Positions 49,161 to 61,299 of a stretch of DNA of 64,000 bases are shown in pieces. The stretch's first letter is position 1; every line of letters starts with the position of its first letter. Location: the NCBI GenBank assembly GCA_963920765.1, contig OY987249.1, forward strand, positions 19,192,483-19,256,482, written 5' to 3'. The translations under genes and the position numbers were made by a program. Origin of the DNA: Ulota crispa (lineage: Eukaryota > Streptophyta > Bryopsida > Orthotrichales > Orthotrichaceae). The notes beneath the pieces are model-generated. The model worked only from the letters and a program-made list of their open reading frames with translations, ran no database searches and was not told the DNA's origin.

Positions 49161-50721
49161 ATGCCCGGTGTCGGGGTGAAGCTGTACAGTGTATTCTTCA
49201 AGTTGCTGTTGAAGCAGCGCTTGGCCAACACAGGAAGCTCAAACAATGAAGGGCGCGGGCTGATCCCGATTGCATCGAACGTGCCAACGCCAGCAAATGC
49301 CGCGTTTGTGGATGGCGTGGCCACCAAGGATGTCAACACAGACCCTTTCACGTCTCTCTCTCTTCGCATTTTTCTCCCGCAATCTGCTCTTCCCAATCAC
49401 CCCCGGGCCAATTCCATGGGCAAGGTAGAAGAACATGATGAATTTGGATGGGACGGTCACAAGAATGTGGAACCGAGGGACGGGCAAGGACAAGTGCATG
49501 GATATCAAGGTTATGTTCCATCGATTACGGGATCCAATCACAAGAAACTCCCTATAATGCTCCAATTTCATGGTGGAGCGTTTATTTCAGGCGCGAAGGA
49601 CATGCCTGCGAACGATCTCTTTTGCAGAAGGATGGCCAACGCTTGTAATGTGATTGTGATAGCAGTGGGTTACAGGCTTGCTGTGGAGCATAAATGCCCT
49701 GCTGCTTATGAAGATGGTCTTGAGGCATTGAATTGGCTGGCGAAGCAGGCCAATTTAGCGGAATGTAGTAAAAGTGCAACACATGTTCCCGCGGGATTCA
49801 TGCACAAGGGATCGGATTCGTATAAGGAGTTGGTAGACTCGTTTGGAGGTTCCGCTTTGGAGCCCTGGATTGCTGCCCATGGGGATGTCACACGGTGTGC
49901 TTTCTTCTCTGTGCATTTCTGCTGCCATGTTTGTGAACTTTGAAACATCATTTCTAGGATTATGGTTTAAGGTTGACATGCCATTGATCGCACGCTATTT
50001 AAGCAAGTGAAAGCAACCAGATGTGGTTTTTAGGGTTCTTGAACCTTTATACTTCCGGATCGTTTAGGACAACCGTCAAAGGTGAAATACAATTTGAATT
50101 CTACTAGGCTATTTAAACCTAGGGTTTGGAGCACTTAAAACAGCTTATTTTCTAACTCCATGAAATTGCAATTGCAATTGCAGGACGATTTTATTGGGCG
50201 TTAGCTCCGGGGGGAACATTGCAGATCATGTGACACGTATGGCCATACGATCGGCTAATACCATTGAGCCCGTGAAAGTGGTGGCACAGGCATTGATGTA
50301 TCCGTTTTTCTTGGGGAAAGTGCAAACACGATCAGAAATCAAGCTTGCAAACACTTACTTCTTCGACAAACCTTCCTGCTTGTTAGCGTGGAAGTTGTAT
50401 CTTCCCGATAATGACTTTGATCTCGATCATCCTGCAGTGAATCCTCTGAATGCAACCCGAGAGCCACCCCTGAAGCAAATGCCACCAACTCTGACAGTAG
50501 TTGCGGAGCTTGACTGGATGAAGGACAGAGCCATTGCGTATGCAGAAGCGCTCAGGAAGGCTGGAGTTGATGCACCAGTGTTGGAGTATAAAGATGCAGT
50601 GCATGAATTTGCTACCCTCGACATATTGGTTAAGTCGAGACAAGCGGAGTCATGTGCTGAAGATATGGCCATCTGGATCAAGAAACAGATTTTAGCCAAG
50701 GGCACAGAGTTTTCGTATTAG
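49161..50721 (+). CDS. Carboxylesterase, CXE11/CXE16-like (2 exons, 423 aa)
   Basis: Alpha/beta-hydrolase of the plant CXE (hormone-sensitive-lipase) family, predicted cytosolic esterase with unknown natural substrate. Exons 49161-49894 and 50184-50721 (phase 2 junction). The N-terminus MPGVGVKLYSVFFKLLLKQR and the C-terminus KGTEFSY match the CXE11 subgroup end to end. Oxyanion motif is HGGAF at 137-141, where many relatives have HGGG. The HSL signature is YRLAVEHKCPAAYEDG at 171-186. The nucleophile elbow is GVSSG with Ser252. Asp355 (AELDWMKDR) and His385 (KDAVHEFATLD) complete the triad. The start is chosen by family alignment: the frame is open upstream to 49071, but those residues are not family-like. 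It is not a GID1 receptor, because the catalytic His is kept. The donor GTGTGC is the weakest part of the model. Confidence 0.92.
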
Positions 50722-51655
50722 TGTTCAATATGTCCTATTCTTCTGTATATCAGAAAATTATGAGAGAACCCAGGCACGCAACCCAGACTTTCACAATTCG
50801 TGAAGGCTACGGGCAACCCTAAGGTACATGAACAGACAAACCTTGTAGGTAGACTGTCCAGATGGTAGTTCTGTATAGAAAGGGTGTGCTTGTGAGATAT
50901 TCTGTTGTCACGGCTTTTGGTAGCCATTATTATGACAACAGCTTGTTCTTTCAGTGAGTCTCTCCACAAGGAGGAGCCTCATTTTGCTCAACAAGTGCTG
51001 CTGATAAATTTAGTGAAATAGACCTTGCAACATGACATATTTGTTGATAGAGTGCCGCATCTGAATTCTGAGCTGCACATGCAGACCAATTAATGAGAGT
51101 TCTGCAGGATCTTGAAGACTTGGGTATGTATTGCATTTATCGGTACTAGGGGTGGGTATGTAGGATCAGACTGGTTGTTGTGCTGTACACTGAATATTGC
51201 ATCAAGGTTGCCTTGACAATTAGGTTGCCTTACCCTGGTAAGTTACCTCGTCACCATCACTCGGCCACTTGGAGGCGCATGCAACTCTTTAGATATTTGG
51301 ATTTCACATGGCTTAGGACTTGGATGCCACTATTTTTTTTGCAGCTTCACTGTTGTTGTCAAGTCCTTTGTTGCAGTAATTTTTGATGAAAATTATTGTA
51401 ACAGCAGTCGGTATTTTTGTGAAGAAATTAGTGCGGGGCAACCGAAACGTAGTATTTAGTGTAGGCAATGTTCAGTGTAGTTTTTAGAAAAGTACTTTTG
51501 GAGCTGCTTTGTTATATTCGTTTGGAGAGAAGGAACCTGGGAGATTCGTTGTGCATCGTCTGGAAGTCTCCAGAATGGAAACGAGTGAAAGCTGCTGTCC
51601 GTTGTTGACAAATATTGCTGAGCCGAGAAACGTGCTGTTTCTCGCTTGGATTGGC
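50722..51655 (+). other. 3' flank of the carboxylesterase
   Basis: Likely 3' UTR then unique intergenic DNA of moderate GC; no second gene seen before the TTAA element at 51660. Confidence 0.4.
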
Positions 51656-51659
51656 TTAA

Positions 51660-52028
51660 CCCTTAAACGTCTGCTGGGTGGTCGTGGCCTGTCCACTCTG
51701 TAGCTTTTTACTGTAGCTTCAACAAAGTTTTGATAAATGGGTACCAATAGTATTGCTTCTAAAAGTTTCAAAAGTCAATAGTGCATGCCGATCTCATGAA
51801 AATTGCAATAAGGACAATTTCGGACCTAATACCATGATTTGAATTTTCTCACAATTTGGGTTACCCAAAAATATGAGCACGTTTGATAAGATTGTTATTT
51901 GCCTTCTATGATGAATCATGTGTTTACGGTCACTTTGGAAAAAAACAGATGAAAAACAACATTTTTCTATTGTACATAATGTTTTTTCAGGGCCAGAGGA
52001 AAAGAACGTCCTCATGGGCGTTTACGGG
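51660..52028. mobile_element. TTAA-flanked element, family B, 369 bp
   Basis: CCCTTAAACGTCTGC... / ...GGGCGTTTACGGG with TTAA at 51656-51659 and 52029-52032. Same orientation as the copy at 31.9 kb. Confidence 0.8.
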
Positions 52029-52925
52029 TTAAAGGACGGGCCTACAACCATGAATTTTTTGTGGAATTGCAATCATCTTCTAGGAGTTATTTTGGTAATG
52101 TAATCAACATCAAAATTCAATATTATAATTTTAGTATTAGAAGGTATGTGTATACTACATGTATAAACAATGTTCATAAATTTTGGTGAAAAATTGAAAT
52201 TATTGTAAATTTTTGAAACAAATGCTAAAGAAATTCATATTAATTACAAAATGTATTCAATTATGTCACTTTTTGTTATCATGGATGTGAATCATGATGA
52301 AGATCATCATGATGGAATTTTTCTTCCCATGTTGCTAAAAATAGAAAAAGTATCTATGTCATGGTATTAGGTATTCAACTTGTGACAATAATAAAAATAT
52401 CAAATTCTAATTTCTTTCAAAATATTAAAGTACAAGGAGAAACTAGATTTGGTAAACCTTCAAATGCTAGTTATGCTCAAATTACAAACACATCATTTTA
52501 ATAACTCATGTTGAGTTTTGGTAAAAAGACCCTCAAAATTCAAAATACACTACACGGTGGTGCATTTTTACTACTCAATTGGCAAGTAGGACCCTTTTGT
52601 GTACATTATGCATGCAAAAGTTATCTATCTACATGCTTTAGATTACATTACCCATATCCCGACAAAATCTTGGATGAAAAACAGTGTTATTCCATTGTTA
52701 GAGCACTTTTTAGTCATCCAGAAGCCACAAAATGGCTTCCGCAAAGTTTAAGGGTGAAGTTCTACTGAAGTGGCAACATGTCAATTTCAAGTCCTAAGAG
52801 CGCCTGGCCATGGAGCCAAATGTTGGAACTTACAAGCTGGAGAATTTATAGTGTGCCCTTTTTACTTTTCTATTATGCTGCTGACTATGACATCCTTGAA
52901 GGCAAAACATGCGACTCCTCCAAGG

Positions 52926-53328
52926 TAAGGTAGGAGGCTCATATTGAGTGCAGTCATTTTGAACCGCCCATGTAGACTCCATCAAAATGAATTTGAGGTG
53001 GTTCTAAAATCATCCACTTACAGTCATTGAATGCATGGGAGAAAAGTTGTAAGAGCCAATCATCCTCCTTGATTCCCCAAATCTCTTCACAACTTGCAAG
53101 TGAACGGTTTTTGAAAGGTCTAGGTTCATAAATAGAGACCTATGACACATGCCCTTTGAAAATTCATAAGTAACTCAAAAGTGCTTCAAAAAATATGAAA
53201 CGATTTGTGTTACATTCTACATCTCTTTTCTTTGTCTCAAAAATGATTTAAAAGTCCTCCCATCCATGGAAGACCTTGAAAAAGGGGGATGAACCCTTAG
53301 ATGGTTGGTTTACGGCCCTCCTACCTTA
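52926..53328. mobile_element. Family-C MITE, copy 3
   Basis: TAAGGTAGGAGGCTCATATT / TTTACGGCCCTCCTACCTTA inverted ends, 403 bp. Part of its interior (AAGAGCCAATCAT, AAATAGAGACCTA) recurs at about 63500-63720 as a truncated copy. Confidence 0.68.
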
Positions 53329-53398
53329 GAGGCATCCAATTACATGCAGTTAAACTATAGACTCAAACTTGTAGTTAGAAGTTACTTACTCCCTCTAT

Positions 53399-53969
53399 TC
53401 CATTATAAAACTCCAAAAAACTTCTCCATGAGGGATTAACTAAATTTTTGGTCATCATGCTAGTGACAAATGTATTCAAGAATCAATATACCACCTACCT
53501 AATATCAGCAAAATCTCAAGTTATTGTGTTGCCATTTAGACACCCAAATTCCATGTAAAAAGTACCATATTTGTGCATAGTTTGTGAAGGTTACTAGCTC
53601 CTCATTATTTTAATCTTTGTACTAATGACACTTGCGTTCTAGAATCAATATACCATCTATCAAATGTGTGCAAAATCTCTAGCTTTGATGTTGCCATTTG
53701 GGCACCCAAATTCCATGCAAAAAGTACCGAATTTGTGCATGTTGCTAGCTCCTCATGATTGATGATTTAAAGATGAGTAGCAACAACGGTACCTCATATG
53801 AGCAAGGCCAAGCTTGTTAGGAGAGGAATGCTCTTCAATTGCTTAACTTGCCCCATGAGATCATTGGATATGACAAGCACTTTCTTAGCAATTGAAATTA
53901 GTCAAAGGGAGCTTTTTAGAGGGATAGGAACTATGCCTAATTTGGAGTTTTATATTGAGACAAAAGGAG
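53399..53969. mobile_element. Stowaway-like MITE, copy 3 (inverted, with internal duplication)
   Basis: Begins CTCCCTCTATTCCATTATAA, ends GAGACAAAAGGAG, TA on both sides (53397-53398, 53970-53971). Opposite orientation to copies 1 and 2. Longer because about 162 bp of the interior, starting at AATCAATATACCA (53481 and 53643), is tandemly duplicated. Confidence 0.78.
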
Positions 53970-53971
53970 TA

Positions 53972-55149
53972 TGTGTATGTGGACAAGTAGAAATTGCAAC
54001 GGCTATCATTGTTACTATTTGACAAGCTTGGAATCTCAAACACATTTTCAAAGTTTTTGTATTTTTGGAATCTCATTTGACCAATTATTGACATTTTACT
54101 GAAAGCTCATCTGACTAGTTATTGATGAGCTTCAGTGGTCACCCCCTCACATGGAAGAATGCCCTTACGAGTTGGAAAGTACCCACCATGATGAATTTAG
54201 GTAGCTGTAGGGGAGATTCTTGAGCTTTGCCCGCACTTGGTTAAATCCAATACTTCCCAACTTCAACCAGCCTTTCCCAAGCATGCACCAAATATTTCCT
54301 TCAGTATAACGTATTTGCAAAAGTACATATTGTAATAGAGTTGGGGCATCAACTTGTGCTCCTAATGGAACAAATTTCAAAGCAAGACATAAAAAAACAA
54401 AGTAGCTATGCGTGTTTTACATATGAAGTTGGGAATCTCATACGGGTATAACAAATGAAATTCTAATTCAGTGCAATCGTGATGTGGCCCCAAAGCCTAC
54501 ATATTGCACCCAAAGTATCTAGTGCTAGCTCTTTAGTAGTTGTGCAAAAGATGCATGGTTTATTTAGAAGTTCTACTTGTGGCACATTTTAGCTACAACA
54601 TTGCATATTCCATGAAATCTTAGGCTCCAAAGGTTTGCAATGCTAAATGTGGGACCTTGTACCTTAAATGACACCCACTGTACATGATATTGACCAATTA
54701 GATTTTGTGGAAACATGTTCCATGCATGATGTATTCAACCGTATATGCGTGGTCACGTTTGTATTCTTCCAATGCTCAATTTCACAAATCATGCCATGAA
54801 ATGCACATATTGACTCAAATTTTTTTTTTTTCATAGAAATGTAGTAACCTAAATTGGGCCAATAGCCTTTACGAATTTTACCACTATCAAAAGTTTCAAT
54901 TGCACAATTGGCACTAATTAGTTAGAGTGTCTCACGTTTTTGCACAACAAGTTTTTTTTGAATCATCAAGATTCTCACAATCCTCATCTGGAATTGTTAT
55001 GATAGATCAAATTTTTTTTTTATATTCATGTTGCCAAAGCTTATAGCTTTCATATGTCCGGTTTGATTTGATTTTAGAACCACAGATTTTGTCCTTGAAT
55101 GTGTTTTGCAAATTGTATAGTGAATTTTTTTAAGGTGCCCCCCAAATGG
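53972..55149. other. Intergenic, nothing recognised
   Basis: AT-rich, with runs of T (54821, 55013). No gene or repeat ends supported. Confidence 0.35.
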
Positions 55150-55420
55150 TTGATAGTCACTAAAAGGTTAAGGTATGAATACTTAGGTATAGGGGTTTAG
55201 GAACAAATTTTAGCTTCATTTATTAAAATCTAGCATTTCTCATTGTCAATAAATTTTTCATTAACACGCATAGTTCATTTCTTATCAATTTTCTATATGA
55301 ATATTGCAGTATAATATTGTTCTTGGGTTTTGAAGAATTTGATAAATTTTATCCAATAATTACATTTCAATTGGTTGATAATACAGTAAATGCTTCTTCT
55401 CTCCAAAGTTCGCTTAAATG
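55150..55420 (+). repeat. Repeat family F, copy 2
   Basis: AAAATCTAGCATTTCTCATT and ATAATACAGTAAATGCTTCTTC parallel the copy at 45970-46300. Confidence 0.5.
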
Positions 55421-55942
55421 CATTAGAATTTAGAATTGCTATTACACTAAACACGCCTTCTAACAAGGTACTTGTCAATGTTTTTAGTGTATTGGGATGC
55501 CTTTGAGCATCTCCAATTCCAATTTCCATTATTTTAAAACCAATTTTGAAAAACACTAACAAAAGTGGTCAAATGTGATTTCTTTTCGCTTTTCACTTTT
55601 TTTGTGTGTGTGGCTAAGACATGTTTCAAGGTGTGCAATGCATTTTAAATTCAGATTAGCACCTACAAGAATGCTTTAGGGACACCCTTAAAACTCAAGT
55701 ACCATACAAACAACAAATTGTGCACCCACTGCCTTTGCTCTATAAAAGCAGAAAGTAAAAAAGCATAAAGATGAAAGTTTGTTCTTGGGAACAGTGGGTG
55801 AAATGTAGGAACTCAAGAGATCTACTCTTACACGAAGAAATAAGTGCCACCACTTGGTTTTTTCAAAACAAGAACAGCGTTCTATTTTAGTGTGGTCCGG
55901 CCTTCAATGAATTTTGCTGCATTATTCATTTTGCCCCTTTAA

Positions 55943-56659
55943 CCCCTAAAGGACCAACTCTCCCCTCAGGGGACAAATGGCATTTCGGGCATGTACCTAT
56001 GATTAAACTACTTTGCATGATTTTCAAAATTTTTTACAGAAGATGGGGAATTCAAAGATCTACATGGGCATTTATTTTTTTCTTCATTTTGACGTTTATT
56101 GAAGAAGTTTAAAATGAATTTATGGAAAAAGGTCTAGATTGGGCAGCCCCAAATTTTCTTTAAAAAATGCATTAAATTTTATTAAAAATATGAAATAGGT
56201 TCTTTAAACTTTTGCAGAAGTGGGGAGCTTTGAATTTTTGAATTTTCATTGATGAGATGAAAGTTATGAGAAGTTTTTGTTTGTGGGTAGGTATCGTTTC
56301 TCTCAAAATCACACCTACCCGCAAACAAAAACTTCTCATAACTTTCATCTCATTAATGAAAATTAAATGATTCAAAGCTCTCCACCTATACGTAAGTCTA
56401 AAGAACCTATTTTGTATTTTTAATTTTTTTAATTCAATTTTTAAGAAATTTTTTGGCTGCCCAATTTAAACCCTTTTCCATAAATTCATTTTTAACTTCT
56501 TCAGTAAATGTCAAAATGAAGAAAAAATTAGATGCCCACGTAGATCTATAAATTTCCCATCTTCCATAAATTTTTCAGAAAATCACGCAAGGTAATTTAG
56601 CCATAGGTACATGCCCAAAATCCCATTTGTTCCCAAAAAGGGGGCTTGATCCTTAGGAG
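55943..56659. mobile_element. TTAA-flanked foldback of family A, 717 bp
   Basis: CCCCTAAAGGACCAAC... / ...CTTGATCCTTAGGAG with TTAA at 55939-55942 and 56660-56663. Unlike the other family-A copies, its right half is the inverted left half: arms 55943-56292 and 56313-56659 around a 20-nt loop. Confidence 0.82.
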
Positions 56660-56663
56660 TTAA

Positions 56664-58060
56664 AAGACTCAAGTCCTCTTCCCATATATTTATTCCAAGC
56701 CCCATACTACAATACATGACATATTAAAAGGAAGTGTGTGCGTTAAATATCCCTTTATTAATTAACTAATTAATTAAAATAACTGTTTATTCATATACAT
56801 TTTTAAAGATATAATAAAAGAGACTTCAAGAAAAAATTATTCAATCAGCTCAGAAAAAGGCTATGATCTAAACAAAATTTATGTAAAGATACGGTACATA
56901 GAAGGGCATGTTTCCATAACTCAGTAGGCAGTAACAATCGAACCTCGAACATTATAGACCAGTGTTTTCTATTATTATTATTAAAATATTCAGAGGGGGA
57001 CAAAGGTTGCAATTTAGCTTGTCATGGAGGGATAAGACCGTTTGGGGTTTAGGGCTCAAACAACTAATTTAACTAATTTTGAACTATTCATATGATTTTA
57101 GCTTATGTGAAACTTTAAGAAATCTCTTAATGTTTTGCATAAATCTCCAAAATTTTCATATATACTTCTATAATTTGCACTTGCCACCTGAAATTTTTGT
57201 TTTTGGATCATTGTTCCTAAAATATAGATAGTCCAAATTATTTTAAATATTATAATTAATCATCTACAAGTAAAGCATTCTTTTGATATTAAAGGACTTC
57301 AGTAAGTTTGCTCCAAATGTTGGTTTCTCTTTCCACTATTGTGATAAGCATAAAGATGTTTCCTTTTCATGTTTTACTTAAACGGCTTAAACTTGATTAC
57401 CACTTATCAAGTTTGCATATACCTGACAAAGGTTTGTGTTTGCATAGAAGGACAAAGCACCCATTGTTTTTCATGCGTTGAGTTGAAAGGCTTGTATCAT
57501 ACCATTATAAGCCCATTTTTTATTTATTTCTGATGAAAAAAATGTCAATCAAATGTGAGTTCAACTTCTCACCTATCATAAGTCATTTAAAGTATTAAAA
57601 CAACATGTAAGCCTAATGAAAAGCATCCATTTTGTCACCGCTTCTATTCATTCAATCTTTTGCAAGAATGACAAATCTCATCTTCCTACACATTGGGTTT
57701 CTAAAAAATATAATTGTAGTGAAAAGAAAAAGATTAAACTGCACAATTGTGGTTCTCACCTGTTTAAAAATTTCAAAATTCTTTTGCTCATTCTTCTCTA
57801 GTACACTCATACAGTGTTCTTTATTCATTATAAGGCTCTTCTTGTGTACTATACATATCACGAGTTTTTTTTGTCAATTACACTCTTAACTTTTATAATT
57901 AATTTTTCAGAATATTTTGCCCAATTTCTATCAAGTACTTCCAAATTTCAATGTTTCTTTCCTTTTCTTTCCATCTTAAACGTCTGACTTTATATTCATA
58001 CCCGAGTTCTTTCCGATCATTTAATTTCATTAAAATACCCTTATCCAGTACAGAACAGTC
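56664..58060. other. Intergenic upstream of the SOUL gene
   Basis: Very AT-rich until about 58080, where GC rises sharply at the SOUL 5' region. No coding signal. Confidence 0.35.
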
Positions 58061-58068
58061 TATAAAAA
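58061..58068 (+). promoter_or_regulatory. TATA-like box upstream of SOUL gene
   Basis: TATAAAAA at the AT/GC transition, 440 bp before the ATG. Plausible TATA box if the 5' UTR is long; otherwise upstream AT-rich DNA. Confidence 0.35.
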
Positions 58069-58134
58069 CAAAAATAGCTTTAGAAAGGTGGAGTGAGCCC
58101 CAAGCCCTCAACACTCCCCTCGTCTCGCATCCCG

Positions 58135-58319
58135 CCACGTGGACAACAACAGCATGGACAGAAAAGCGTCACTCCCATTCCAGCATCGACCGCATTATCC
58201 CACCAATATGCTATCGCAACACTTGTCGACAAATCGAGCTCAACATCTACGTGTCAGCACTAATGACCATGATCGTTACATCCTCTACCGCCCAATCCAC
58301 TCCACATCTACAACGTGGC
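58135..58319 (+). promoter_or_regulatory. Three ACGTG boxes (G-box/ABRE type)
   Basis: CCACGTGG (58135-58142), ACGTGTC (58250-58256) and ACGTGGC (58313-58319) within 185 bp upstream of the SOUL gene. All are bZIP/bHLH core sites (ABRE consensus ACGTGKC). They suggest ABA, stress or light control; inference only. Confidence 0.55.
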
Positions 58320-58509
58320 ATAGATCTCATCAGATCTACACTAGTAATAGATAATGAAAGGCGCCATCGAGAAGCCTCTGTCACCGCTCCCGCTCCGCTT
58401 CAAAATCGCTGTACCAGTGATTGCTCTGTCAGTCCTTTGATCACAATCTGTCTCGCTCGCACTCCCCAGTGGAATCCTTGCTCGTACAAATCCTGGTCTA
58501 TTGCCAGAA

Positions 58510-60121
58510 ATGATGAAGTCCGCACGAGGAGTGCTGGTACTGCTGGTGCTGGCATGTGTTGCGTACGGGAAGAGCGCCACCGCCGTGCCCGTGCTTCGCT
58601 TGTTCGGCGATGTTCGGGACTCGAAGCCTGTTGCTGCTTCGGCTTCTTGTGGCCCGCAGGTGGACATTGAGACGCCCGCTTGCACGGTAGTGGAACAGCG
58701 GAGCAAGTACGAGCTTCGCAAGTACACCGACAGCGAGGTGTGTAAATTTAAAAATCTGAAGTCCTTTCTTTGGAGCCCTTTTCTTGGAATTCCGTTGCAA
58801 ATTCTATGATTCGCAGTATCGGCAAATCTTAATTTACTTCGTTCTTAGTGTTCAGAGCTTTGAGTGCATCGTCTGGTCAATTAGGTGCCATTTGCATTTT
58901 GAAGTGTCAGGAGGTGAGTAGATTTGAATCCTGAGTCTTTTCTTGGAAGCTCTTTTCTTGGGATTCCGTTGCAAATTCTATGATTCGCAGTATTGGCAAA
59001 TCTTAGTTTACGTCGTTTCTTAGTTTTCAGAGCTTTGAGTGCGTGGATGTCACGATGTCGGTGCTCTGAATTGCGTCAATGTGATAAGATTATCGTTACA
59101 GCCTTCGTCTGGTCAATTAGCTCCCGTTTGCCGCATTTTGATGTGTCAGGGTTTCATATAATGCCTAATTGCCATAACTTCAAATTTACTTTTGAATTCT
59201 GCGAAATGGTTCAATGATAGTGATTGCTGAAAACTTATGAGATAAAATGAGTTTTGAGAAAATTCTTTGAAATCCTTTTTCGTACATTTATTGAATAAAC
59301 GTTGAATGTCTTGGAGTGAAAGAGTTGCATGAACTTAATTGTATTAGCAACAGCGGTGTGGAACATTGATGGCTGTTATATCTTTTTACCGCGCTCCATA
59401 GAGATGTTTGTGTACCGACCATGACCGACTAACAGGATTCAAATGTATGCGTGAGGGTGAGATTGCAGGAGTGGCTCATGGACTCTTGGCGTTGATAATC
59501 TTGAGTTATCCATTTGTTTTGTTTTTCCAGATATGGATCGAGTCAGTGGTAGCGAACTCTTCGTTCGAGGTGGCAACAGTTACGGGCTTTTACCGCTGCT
59601 TCAACTTCATCTCCGGTGACAATTCCAAGAAAATGAAGATCGAGATGACGGGTCCTGTGCACACGAAACCCGTCCCTGACGCCGCCGGCTATGGCGTTGG
59701 TTTCTTCGTGCCCAGCAGGTCAGAATTCCATTCACTTATGCAGCAACTGCTAATATCTCGTTGAGCAGAGTTTGCAACTTTTGCAGCTTTTGCAAATGGT
59801 GTCGAAAGACCTTGGTTGTTACTTCAAGATTGTTTTGGTTTTTGTTTCAGATTCAAAACAGTGAATGATTTGCCTACTCCGACTGACAAGAAGCTGCATT
59901 TTTACCAACCTGGCGGAGTGCTCAAGGCCGTGATCGGCCCGTTCGGTGGATTTCCCAGCGAGAAGGATTACGTAGCCAAGTTTGTGGAGCTGAAGGCGGC
60001 GTTGGACAAGGACGGTCTTAAGTACGACTCGTCCTCTGTGGTCTACGCTGGCTACAGTAGCCCTTTCCAGTTCCGGGACCGGAAACAGGAGGTCCATGTT
60101 ACCGTTGTTTCGTCCCTGTAA
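58510..60121 (+). CDS. SOUL heme-binding protein with signal peptide (3 exons, 228 aa)
   Basis: SOUL/HBP-family protein; the family binds heme or tetrapyrrole, and here the product is likely secretory or vacuolar. Exons: 58510-58737, 59531-59718, 59851-60121 (687 nt in frame). The N-terminus MMKSARGVLVLLVLACVAYG is a classic signal peptide, with cleavage likely near residues 20-25. The SOUL fold follows: DIETPACTVVEQRSKYELRK, SSFEVATVTGFYRCFNFISG, KKMKIEMTGPVHTKPVP, GYGVGFFVPSRFKTVNDLPT, VLKAVIGPFGGFPSEKDYVA, and the terminal YSSPFQFRDRKQEVHVT. Length and order are as in Arabidopsis At1g17100-type proteins. Two ATGs are adjacent (58510, 58513); either gives the same signal peptide. Intron 1 (793 bp) contains an imperfect tandem duplication of about 174 bp. 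Confidence 0.92.
58741..59160 (+). repeat. Imperfect tandem duplication in SOUL intron 1
   Basis: ATTCCGTTGCAAATTCTATG recurs at 58789 and 58963 (174-bp period), with matching flanks through CATCGTCTGGTCAATTAG and GTGTCAGG. The second unit carries a small extra segment. Confidence 0.85.
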
Positions 60122-60925
60122 AGTTGCATTTTGTTTTTGTTGTTTTAATGTACGCAAGCTCCATGAACTTGTGTGGTGTTTTTCTGTTGTAAAACGTCAG
60201 TGTTGGAGTTGCTTGCTTTGAAGGAAGGTAAATTAGTGTTGCAGAGTGGATCTCCGTAGTGTTCTGACACTGGACGTTTGGAGTATTCAAGAGTTTTCAC
60301 CAGTGCCTGTCTTTTCAATCTACTTTCGTATTGCTGGACTCCCTGTTTTGCTGTTCGTGCACTTGTACATTCCTCTATTAGTCATATATAGATAAAACTA
60401 GTGAAATGTTAACAAACTCGCGCTTTGAAACAACGCCGTTCCAACGAATCCGAGTAAAAATATGATTGAAATGCAGTCAAATTGAACCTTCCGTTTCTAG
60501 AATCCAACGCGCTAAATTTGGCTATTGTTTCCATGCATGATGGTTTGGCCTTCGAGTTATGAAGCTGAGCATACAGGGTCACATTCAATGTCGTTTGAGG
60601 ATGGGCATATAACAAAATACATATTTTCAACTTAAGTTTTTCATTAAAGTTCTCCTTTGTAGTATTCTGAAATTTCCATCATATATTCCGTTGTAAAATT
60701 ATTCTTCAACGTTCTCTACTTAATTTTCTACACCAAATTTCAAGAACATTTGACCCTTATCTGGCATTGAATGTTTAAAAGCATCCATACCCTTTTGAAC
60801 GCTAAACAGGCCCTCTAAGATAGTTCTCGCTCAATTGCACTTCAAACATTGAAGTGTTCTAAGATTGATAAATTGTTAGCGCACAACAATCAAAATTTGT
60901 TGATCGGTTGATACGCGTCCCACAA

Positions 60926-61025
60926 TTGAAGCTCAACACTTGTCCTCCATGACATATGCTTAGTGCTTGCTTGTATTGAAGCTCAACACTTGTCCTCCAT
61001 GACATATGCTTAGTGCCTGCTTGTA
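60926..61025 (+). repeat. 50-bp perfect-class tandem duplication
   Basis: Two 50-bp units starting TTGAAGCTCAACACTTGTCC (60926, 60976), differing at one or two bases near the end. 60122-60925 holds the SOUL 3' UTR and nothing else recognisable. Confidence 0.9.
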
Positions 61026-61299
61026 CTTGATTGAGTGCAAGGGTGGGTATTGGAGATCTGAGCAAGCCCGTGATTGTGAATGCACCTTGGACACCTACTT
61101 TCAAGAGTTCCAAGTTGTGTACAAGGGTGTGGATGCTCTAATGAGAGAGAAATGCAGTATTTGAAATTGAATTGAACCAAGAAAAGTTTAGCCTTGTAAA
61201 TGCCAAGGTTCACACTTGTCATATGCTAGATAACAAATAAATAATGCATAGGATAGTAGAAGTTGTTTAAATTTTGATTTTGATTAGAAGCAAACATAG

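Noticed and set aside
49115..49571. Overlapping minus-strand ORFs opposite the carboxylesterase
   Set aside because: Shadows of the coding exon.
57951..58670. 239-codon plus-strand ORF
   Set aside because: Runs through the SOUL promoter and into its first exon in another frame; composition is arbitrary (His/Arg/Ser/Thr) and the true frame matches SOUL.
58341..58727. 128-codon minus-strand ORF
   Set aside because: Antisense of SOUL exon 1 and its 5' region.
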